Shown here: positions 43,537-49,731 of the stretch, in pieces | How the letters are laid out: the number at the start of each line of letters is the position of its first letter | Numbering within the stretch: position 1 is the stretch's first letter | From: Rhodospirillaceae bacterium | GTDB lineage: Bacteria > Pseudomonadota > Alphaproteobacteria > Rhodospirillales > UBA2165 | DNA length: 49,731 nucleotides | Direction: 5' to 3' | NCBI GenBank assembly: GCA_947467145.1 | Contig: CANIGJ010000031.1 | Span: forward strand, 1-49,731 | Position numbers and translations under genes: made by a program | The notes under the pieces: model-generated | The model's input: the letters and a program-made list of their open reading frames with translations, nothing else | Database searches by the model: none | What the model was told of the DNA's origin: nothing

Positions 43537-44616
43537 ATGCGTAATACCATGAGCCTGCTGGCCGCTGCGGCCGCCCTTCTCTGCGCCGGCACCGCCGAGG
43601 CGCAGACCTTGAAGATGACGCCCGAGCTGAAGGCCTTGGCCGCCGCCGCCGACAAGGAAGGCCAAGTCATCGTCAAATACAGCAGCAATTTCTTCGACGG
43701 CGGGCGCGGCGTCAAAATCTACACCGACAATATGAACAAGGCTTTCGGCACGAAGGTCAAAGTGGTCTGGGCGCCCGGCGGCTCGATGCCCGAGATCGGC
43801 AACGAGATCGCGGTGTCGCTGAAGAACAACCTGCCCGCGCCGACCGATCTCTATACCGGCTTCTCGCGCAACATGGGCGCGTTCTTGAAGTTCGACCTGT
43901 TCCAGACGGCACCGTGGAAGTCGTACGATCCCGAACGACTGACCGACCGGTTGATCGAACGGGATACCTATGTGAAGGCGTATTCCGCGACGCTTGGCTT
44001 TTCCTACAACACCGACCTTGTGAAATCGAACCCCGAGCGCGTGTCCGATTTCCTGAAGCCCGAGTTCAAGGGCAAGATCGCCACCACGGCTTTCGGCGCC
44101 GGCTTCGAACAACTTGCCGCCAAAGAAGCCTGGGGGCCGGACAAGACCCTCGAATTCGCCCGCCAGTTCGCGCAACAGGTCGGCGGCTTCATGCTCTGCC
44201 CGGAAGCCGAACGCCTGTCATCCGGCGAATTTCTAGCCTTCGTCACCGATTGCGGCGGCGGCAGCATGGTGAAAGCCAGCCTGCAGGGAGCACCTGTCCG
44301 TCGCGTGGTGACCCCCGACTATCCGATGATCAGCTACTTCTATCACGCCGTGCCAAAAAACGCGCCCAATCCGAATGCGGCGAAGCTCTTCATCACCTAT
44401 CTGCATACCGTGCCGGGACAACTCGACATGTGGGAGTTGCACCAGAACGATCTGCATCTCTATCCGGAATCGCGTCAGCGCGATGGCATTCAGGCCGTCG
44501 AGAAGAAATTCGGCATCACCTTTGCCGACGCCGACATCGATTGGCAGGACACCAACGAACCGGGCAATGCAGCCCAACGCGAGGTCGTGAAGATCTTCCA
44601 AGCCAGCGGCAAGTAA
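43537..44616 (+). CDS. ABC importer binding protein C1
   Basis: A 359-residue periplasmic binding protein, signal cleaved near residue 22 (AEA-Q). It is of the B1/B2 type: APGGSMPEIGNEIA, KPEFKGK, FGAGFEQLAAKEAWGPDK and cysteines C221/C239 (LCPEAERLSSGEFLAFVTDC). AGGGAG lies upstream of ATG. The permease gene follows after nine bases. C1 with the B-like permease seems to be a duplicate of system B minus its ATPase gene. Confidence 0.92.
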   Translation: MRNTMSLLAAAAALLCAGTAEAQTLKMTPELKALAAAADKEGQVIVKYSSNFFDGGRGVKIYTDNMNKAFGTKVKVVWAPGGSMPEIGNEIAVSLKNNLPAPTDLYTGFSRNMGAFLKFDLFQTAPWKSYDPERLTDRLIERDTYVKAYSATLGFSYNTDLVKSNPERVSDFLKPEFKGKIATTAFGAGFEQLAAKEAWGPDKTLEFARQFAQQVGGFMLCPEAERLSSGEFLAFVTDCGGGSMVKASLQGAPVRRVVTPDYPMISYFYHAVPKNAPNPNAAKLFITYLHTVPGQLDMWELHQNDLHLYPESRQRDGIQAVEKKFGITFADADIDWQDTNEPGNAAQREVVKIFQASGK

Positions 44617-44625
44617 ATCAACGTC

Positions 44626-46377
44626 GTGACAGCACTCGCCGTCAAGCAGCGTAGCAGCTTTTTGTTATCTATCCCGAAGATGGACCGTTGGGCGTGCGTG
44701 ATGTTCGCCGTCGCCGCCTGCGTCAGCGTCGTCATCGTCATGATGCCGCTGTTCATGCTATGGCTGAGCCTGCGCGAAGCCCATCCGATCGAGCCGGTGT
44801 CGGCCTATTCCTTCCTGCACTTCGCCGAGGTCTTCGGCGACCCGTTCATCCTGAAGGTCCTGGCCAACACGTTCCAATTCTCGATCATCTCGCTGGCGGT
44901 CGGGCTGTTTTTCGGTGTGCCGACGGCTTGGCTGGTTGAGCGGACCGACCTGCCCGGCAAGCCGGCCGTGATGACACTGATGACAATCGGGCTGCTGATG
45001 CCCGGTTTCGCCGCGGCCATGGGCTGGCTGTTCATGCTGCATCCGCGCATCGGCATCGTGAACCGCTGGCTGATGGATACGTTCGCGCTATCGGATGCGC
45101 CGTTCAATATCGCGTCCATCACCGGCATGGGCTGGGTGATGGGCCTCAGCCTGGCACCGCTCGCCTTCATCATGACGGCCGCCGTGCTGCGCGCCCTCGA
45201 TCCGGCGCTTGAGGAATCGGCGCATATGTCGGGCGCCGGTTTCTTCAACGTCATGCGCAAGGTGACCTTGCCGCTTGCCTGGCCGGGCATCCTGGCCGCC
45301 GGCATCTATATTTTCACCATCGGCTTCGCGGCCTTCGACGTGCCCGCGATCATCGGCTGGTCCAATAAGATCTATACCTTCTCGACCTACCTGCTGTTGC
45401 AATTATCGGCAGCCGAAGGCCTACCGCGCTACGGCGCGGTTTCGGCGCTGTCGATGGTCGTGATCTTCATTTCCGGCATGCTGATCTGGTGGTACAGCCG
45501 TCTGCAGGCCAACGCCCATCGCTATCAGGTCGTCACCGGCAAAGGGTATCGCCCGCGCACCGTCGCACTCGGCCGCAAAGTGTGGCTCGCCTGGGGCTTC
45601 CTCGGCGCCTATTTCACGTTCAGCAAGCTACTGCCGCTTCTGGTGATCATCTGGGCGTCGCTGCTGCCCTATTTCCGCTATCCGTCGGCGGCGGCTTTCA
45701 AGACCGTGTCGTTGCGGCAGTTCCAGAACATCCAATGGGACATGACCCTCGACGGCATCATCAATACCGGAATCCTGATGGTGCTGACGCCGACTTTGAC
45801 GCTCGCCATCGCCGTCTGCTTTTCCTGGGTGGTGTTGCGCTCGAAGATCCCGGGCCGGATCGGCTTCGATTTCATCGCCTTCCTGCCGCATGCGATCCCC
45901 AACATCGTCTTCGGCCTCGCCGCGATGCTGTTCATGCTGTTCGTCCTGCAGCGCTTCGTGCCCATTCACGGCACCATCTGGATCCTGCTGCTGGTCTTCG
46001 TCATCGCACGGCTCAGCTATGCCACGCGCATGACCAACGCGACCTTCATGCAGATCCATAAGGAGCTGGAAGAGGCCGCCACGATGAGCGGCGTCGGCAC
46101 CGGCATCATCATCTGGAAGGTGATCATCCCGCTGCTCGGCCCGACCCTGATCTACGCTTGGCTGTGGATGGCGCTGCTGACCTACCGCGAGCTCACCTTG
46201 GCCGTCGTGCTGTCGACGCGCGACAACCTGACCTTGCCCGTCGTGGTCTGGAACGCCTGGTTCGCCGGTGGCTTCGGCTCGGCCGCCGCACTGACGCTCA
46301 TCTTGATGAGCATGATGGTGCCCCTGGTGGCGCTCTATTGGTGGCTGGTCCGCAAAACCGGCCTACGCCAAGCCTAG
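44626..46377 (+). CDS. ABC importer fused permease (system C)
   Basis: A 583-residue fused permease, paralogue of the system B permease. Contact loops EESAHMSGAGFFNVMRK and EEAATMSGVGTGIIIWK are present. GTG 44626 is used; the ribosome site is weak, but the start follows the C1 stop by nine bases, which suggests coupling. No ATPase gene follows: the next gene is an MFS carrier. Energy may come from the system B ATPase at 39853-40950. Confidence 0.92.
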   Translation: MTALAVKQRSSFLLSIPKMDRWACVMFAVAACVSVVIVMMPLFMLWLSLREAHPIEPVSAYSFLHFAEVFGDPFILKVLANTFQFSIISLAVGLFFGVPTAWLVERTDLPGKPAVMTLMTIGLLMPGFAAAMGWLFMLHPRIGIVNRWLMDTFALSDAPFNIASITGMGWVMGLSLAPLAFIMTAAVLRALDPALEESAHMSGAGFFNVMRKVTLPLAWPGILAAGIYIFTIGFAAFDVPAIIGWSNKIYTFSTYLLLQLSAAEGLPRYGAVSALSMVVIFISGMLIWWYSRLQANAHRYQVVTGKGYRPRTVALGRKVWLAWGFLGAYFTFSKLLPLLVIIWASLLPYFRYPSAAAFKTVSLRQFQNIQWDMTLDGIINTGILMVLTPTLTLAIAVCFSWVVLRSKIPGRIGFDFIAFLPHAIPNIVFGLAAMLFMLFVLQRFVPIHGTIWILLLVFVIARLSYATRMTNATFMQIHKELEEAATMSGVGTGIIIWKVIIPLLGPTLIYAWLWMALLTYRELTLAVVLSTRDNLTLPVVVWNAWFAGGFGSAAALTLILMSMMVPLVALYWWLVRKTGLRQA

Positions 46378-46450
46378 GCGAACTGAACGCAGACTTTGCC
46401 ACAGAGTTTGTCTGGCCATGCCCGCACACGGCGGATAGGCTTGGCGAACC

Positions 46451-47752
46451 GTGCCAGACAGCCCTGACCTAGATCCCCCCATCGAAAGCAACCCGGCGTC
46501 GGTGCGCCACTGGTGGACCGGACCGCTGGCGCCGTTCCAAGTTCGCAGCTTCCGTTACCAATGGCCATCGGACACCCTCGTCTCGTGGGCGTTCGAGATG
46601 GAAAACCTCATCCTCGGCTGGTTCATCCTGACCGAAACCGGCTCCGTCGCGTATCTCACGATTTACGGCGCGCTCATTTTCGTCGGCACATTGCTGGCCC
46701 CTTTCTCGGGCGTGTTGGGCGATCGGATCGGGCGGAAGCAGACCTTATGCCTGACGCGCTTGCTGCTGCTGCTGTTCGCCACAACGGTGATGATCCTAGC
46801 GCTGCTGGATCTGCTGCGGCCATTCTATGTCTTCATCATTGCGTTCCTGATCGGCCTGGTGCGGCCATCCGATCAGGTCATGCGCAACGCCCTGATCGGC
46901 GACACGATGAGTTCGGACAAGCTGACCAGCGCGCTCGGCCTCGCGCGCATGACCATGGATTCTGCGCGCATCTTCGGTTCGCTCGCGGGTTCGACCTTGT
47001 TCGCCTTGCTGGGGATCGGTCCAGCCTATATCGGCATCGTGGTGTGTTACCTCGCCTGCTTCCTGCTGACATTCGGCATCGCACACGTGCCGATCGCTAG
47101 TGGACCGGCACAAGCCGGCACCGAAGTGCGTGGCTTCGTTGCCCGGCAATGGCGCGATCTGCGCGATGGCCTGTCCTACGCCTGGACCGCGCCGTCGGTC
47201 ACCGGCCTGATGCTCTTGGCCTGCTTGCTGAATTTCTGCGCCTTCCCCATATCGCACCAGCTGATGCCCTACGTGGCCAAGGACATTTATCACCTGGACG
47301 CCACGGGCCTCGGTCACCTCGTTTCGTGTTTCTCCGTCGGCGCCCTCATCGGTTCGCTCATCATGACGTTCGGACGCGGCGAGCGGTTATCAGCCCGGTT
47401 TATGCTGATCAATGTCGTGCTGTGGTATTTGGTCATCATCGTGTTCGCGTATACCGAGACGAAGATGGACGGCATGATCGTGCTGTTCTTCATGGGGATC
47501 ATCCACAATCTGGGAATGGTTTCGCTGTCGGTCGTGCTCTTGCGCGGCGTCGAGGCGCGGTTCCGCGCCCGCGTCATGGGGATCCGCATGCTGGTCGTTT
47601 ACGGCCTGCCGCTTGGCTTGCTGCTCGCGGGCTTCATGATCGAACGGATCGGTTATCCCGCGACGGCAACGATCTATGCCATCTTCGGCATCGCCGTCGT
47701 GACCTTCATCGGCTATCACTGGCGCCGGACGCTCTGGTTCCAGCGCATGTGA
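46451..47752 (+). CDS. MFS transporter, EntS-like
   Basis: A 433-residue major facilitator of the MFS_3 (EntS/macrolide exporter-like) group: about 25 polar N-terminal residues, then helices, motif A LGDRIGRKQT and the VRPSDQVMRNALIGD segment typical of this group. GTG 46451 is the best start seen, though the ribosome site is poor. It may export a toxic intermediate. Its end faces the RidA-type gene with 19 bp between. Confidence 0.86.
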   Translation: MPDSPDLDPPIESNPASVRHWWTGPLAPFQVRSFRYQWPSDTLVSWAFEMENLILGWFILTETGSVAYLTIYGALIFVGTLLAPFSGVLGDRIGRKQTLCLTRLLLLLFATTVMILALLDLLRPFYVFIIAFLIGLVRPSDQVMRNALIGDTMSSDKLTSALGLARMTMDSARIFGSLAGSTLFALLGIGPAYIGIVVCYLACFLLTFGIAHVPIASGPAQAGTEVRGFVARQWRDLRDGLSYAWTAPSVTGLMLLACLLNFCAFPISHQLMPYVAKDIYHLDATGLGHLVSCFSVGALIGSLIMTFGRGERLSARFMLINVVLWYLVIIVFAYTETKMDGMIVLFFMGIIHNLGMVSLSVVLLRGVEARFRARVMGIRMLVVYGLPLGLLLAGFMIERIGYPATATIYAIFGIAVVTFIGYHWRRTLWFQRM

Positions 47753-47771
47753 ACGTGCCTCAACGGGACGC

Positions 47772-48176
47772 TCAGTCGAACATTGCGATACAGTCGATCT
47801 CGACATTCACGCCCGCACGATGCGGTGTGCCGCCGATGCAGGTGCGCGTCACTTTCTCGCCCTGCATGAACTCGGTGAAGGCCTCGTTGAACTTCGCGAA
47901 ATCGGCCGTATTGCGCAGACACACGCGCATATTCACCACATTCGCGAAGGTCGCGTTGGCAGCCGCCAAGATCCCCTCCAGATTCTTCAAGGTCTGACGC
48001 GTCTGGTCCTGAATATCCTCGGACGCGACCTGGCGCGTCGCGGGATCGAGCGGCCCCTGGCCCGACACGTACAATGTGTTGCCCCAACGGATCGCCTGGG
48101 CGAGCGGCGACGGAGTCGCGGCATTGGTGAAACCGGTGGTCGGCGACGTCTGCGAGGTTACGATCTGTTTCGGCAT
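47772..48176 (-). CDS. RidA/YjgF-family protein, possible 2-aminomuconate deaminase
   Basis: A 134-residue Rid-family protein. R111 (TRT) and E126 (VEIDCIA) correspond to the catalytic Arg and Glu of RidA enamine/imine deaminases. It starts nine bases after the 3-hydroxyanthranilate dioxygenase gene. In the nba (2-nitrobenzoate) pathway, 2-aminomuconate deaminase is a Rid-type protein encoded near that dioxygenase, so this may be the equivalent (inference). General RidA detoxification is the alternative. The enzymes between these two steps are not in the window. Confidence 0.88.
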   Translation of the reverse strand: MPKQIVTSQTSPTTGFTNAATPSPLAQAIRWGNTLYVSGQGPLDPATRQVASEDIQDQTRQTLKNLEGILAAANATFANVVNMRVCLRNTADFAKFNEAFTEFMQGEKVTRTCIGGTPHRAGVNVEIDCIAMFD

Positions 48177-48185
48177 GGCTTTACC

Positions 48186-48695
48186 TCAAGGCTTCGGCAT
48201 GACATTGCCGCAGGATTTGCAGGTCCGGAATTCTTCCGAATCGAAAAACGTTGCGTAAGCTTTCGAAACGGGATCGAGTGCATAATCGGCGACGACGAAC
48301 GATTCTTCGTGCAGCAACGTGTCGCACGATGGGCAGAACCACTGAAAGCGATCGACCTCACCCGGGCGACGCTGGCGTTCCAGGACCAGTAAAAACGCAT
48401 CGGGCGGAAAACGCGGCGAATGGGGAATGCCCGATGCGGTATAGATCGACGCCCCTTCCTTCAGCACCGCGATATCTTCTATTCCGTCGGGATCACGGAA
48501 ATGCAGGTTCATCTGCCCCTTGATCATATACATGACCTCGTCGCTGGGGTTGATGTGGAACTCGCTGCGGTATTCACGGCCGCGCGCGACGAACGCCAAG
48601 GTATCGGGTTGCTGCCACAGCACATGGACGCGCTCCCCACTTTCCGCCAATTGGCGCGCGATTTCGGCCAGATCGGCGATCGGCATCGGTAACAT
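48186..48695 (-). CDS. nbaC: 3-Hydroxyanthranilate 3,4-dioxygenase
   Basis: A 169-residue cupin dioxygenase that opens 3-hydroxyanthranilate to 2-amino-3-carboxymuconate semialdehyde. The active-site iron ligands are H47, E53 and H92; the second, rubredoxin-like iron site of bacterial enzymes is complete (C121-x2-C124 and C159-x2-C162). R43 and R95 match substrate-binding arginines. ATG 48695 has GGGAGG upstream and gives the family length (about 170). Divergent from cydA. Confidence 0.93.
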   Translation of the reverse strand: MLPMPIADLAEIARQLAESGERVHVLWQQPDTLAFVARGREYRSEFHINPSDEVMYMIKGQMNLHFRDPDGIEDIAVLKEGASIYTASGIPHSPRFPPDAFLLVLERQRRPGEVDRFQWFCPSCDTLLHEESFVVADYALDPVSKAYATFFDSEEFRTCKSCGNVMPKP

Positions 48696-48791
48696 GCAAT
48701 CCTCCCATTCGGTTGGTGCAAGTCTGGCGCAGTCGACGAGCCTTTTCCACACCTCTCGGTGCGATTAGGGTGACGCAACGGAGGAACGCCG

Positions 48792-49585
48792 ATGCCCGAA
48801 TTCGATGCCGTGGTGCTGTCGCGCATCCAATTCGCCTATACGATGGCGTTCCACATCATTTTCCCCGCCTTCACCATCGGCATCGCGAGTTATCTCTGCG
48901 TGCTCGAAGGCTTGTGGCTCGCCACCAGGCAAAATTCCTACATCACGCTCTATCGCTTCTGGCTTCGGATCTTCGCGCTGTCCTTCGGCATGGGCGTCGT
49001 GTCTGGCATCGTTATGAGCTACCAGTTCGGCACCAATTGGGGGCCATTCTCTGATCGCGCCGGCCCGGTCATCGGGCCCTTGATGGGCTACGAGGTCATG
49101 ACCGCCTTTTTCCTCGAGGCGAGTTTTCTGGGCGTCATGCTGTTCGGTTTCAAGCGCGTGCGCCCCGGCTTTCATTTCGCCGCGACCATCCTGGTGGCGA
49201 TCGGCACGCATATCTCGGCTTTCTGGATTCTGGCGGCGAACAGTTGGATGCACACGCCACAGGGCCATGCCGTTACCGATACCTATTTCGTACCGATCGA
49301 TTGGTGGGCGATCATCTTCAATCCATCCTTCCCCTATCGCTTCGTCCATATGGTGCTGGCCTGTTACCTGACGACCGCCTTCGTCGTCGGCGCGGTCGGC
49401 GCCTATCACCTGTTGCGCAATCAGGCAGACGAGCGCGCCCGCATCATGTTCTCGATGGCGCTGTGGATGGTGCTCGCGACCGCGCCGATCCAGGCGACCG
49501 TCGGCGATTTTCACGGCCTCAATACCCTGCAGCACCAACCAGTCAAGATCGCCGCGATGGAAGGCCATTGGGAAACCCGCCAGGG
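48792..49585 (+). pseudogene. cydA: Cytochrome bd/CIO ubiquinol oxidase subunit I, broken by an IS
   Basis: The first 264 codons of CydA/CioA are intact (full length is roughly 450-520). RIQFAYTMAFHIIFPAFTIG holds haem-ligand H21; later VGDFHGLNTLQHQPVKIAAMEGHWE leads to the Q-loop, which is cut off. At 49586 the IS end begins and the frame runs only nine or so foreign codons to TAA at 49614-49616. The truncated protein lacks the quinol site and C-terminal haem ligands and should be inactive. AGGAA precedes ATG 48792. Confidence 0.88.
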
Positions 49586-49731
49586 TGATCTGCCCCCTTC
49601 AGAGTGGTCCATCTAATATTTTAGATTGGACCCTGAAGGAGAAGACAAATGGGCAAGAGACACGGGCCTGAGGAGATTATCGGTAAGCTGCGCGAGGCCG
49701 AGATTATACTGGCGCAAGGCGGGACGACGGG
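49586..49731 (+). mobile_element. IS3-family (IS407-like) insertion sequence, left end
   Basis: The element starts with TGATCTGCCCCC at 49586, the TGA-ended terminus typical of IS3-family elements, right where CydA homology stops. Beyond it lie an inner inverted repeat (about 49598-49638, GGTCCATCTAA/TTAGATTGGACC) and the start of the transposase. The right end, and thus any target duplication, is outside the window. Confidence 0.82.
49649..49731 (+). CDS. IS3-family transposase OrfA, N-terminus
   Basis: The first 27 residues, MGKRHGPEEIIGKLREAEI and onward, match the opening of OrfA of IS3-family (IS407 group) transposases, a helix-turn-helix DNA-binding protein. GAAGGAGAAG lies 5-8 bases upstream of ATG 49649. 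The gene runs off the window; OrfB is not seen. Confidence 0.85.
   Translation, partial: MGKRHGPEEIIGKLREAEIILAQGGTT

Noticed and set aside
1..49731. Genomic island or prophage boundaries
   Set aside because: No integrase, tRNA gene, attachment-site repeat or phage gene is visible; the only mobile pieces are the IS end at 49586 and the MITE-like element.

Overview
The window looks like a chromosomal segment of a GC-rich alphaproteobacterium. The signs are a PmtA-like phospholipid methyltransferase, alphaproteobacterial-type compound palindromes between genes, a CIO-type cytochrome bd oxidase and many GTG starts; the exact order cannot be fixed from sequence alone. No rRNA, tRNA, CRISPR array, integrase or phage gene was seen. 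Coding density is high and no gap between genes is longer than about 300 bp.

The dominant theme is aromatic-compound catabolism and import. Seven phthalate-dioxygenase-type Rieske terminal oxygenases (1838-3109, 5248-6519, 13965-15254, 15479-16768, 34702-35847, 41087-42250, 42298-43455) lie among two LigB-type extradiol dioxygenases (4133-5035 and 33344-34177, the second with a LigA-like subunit), a fumarylacetoacetate hydrolase family enzyme, an IclR regulator, an SDR, a cupin, a MetE-like methyltransferase, two TctC-like binding proteins, two MFS carriers and an EamA carrier. Three ABC importers of the fused-permease (FbpB/PotBC-like) type are woven in. System A (16838-24234) has ATPase, permease and four tandem binding proteins. 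System B (35880-40950) has two binding proteins, permease and ATPase. System C (43537-46377) has a binding protein and permease but no ATPase of its own. A 3-hydroxyanthranilate dioxygenase with a RidA-family partner (47772-48695) adds an aminophenol-type meta pathway. No reductase or ferredoxin for the Rieske enzymes is visible.

Housekeeping and envelope blocks separate the catabolic genes. One (7435-13794) holds an RlmI-like rRNA methyltransferase, DgkA, a PmtA-like methyltransferase, a sulfatase-fold phosphotransferase and an MFS-spermidine synthase fusion. Another (26176-29449, minus strand) holds an unusually short YdbH with YnbE and YdbL, a TonB-like protein and two duplicated glycine-zipper lipoproteins.

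Regulatory and repeat structure includes a 30-bp palindrome ahead of the tandem Rieske pair (40981-41010), a palindrome abutting the ribosome site of ABC system A (16810-16827), a possible shared operator at 15340-15359 and 34234-34253, a roughly 290-bp MITE-like element (11324-11614) and a compound palindromic element (5062-5175). At the right edge a cydA gene is broken by an IS3-type element whose end starts at 49586.
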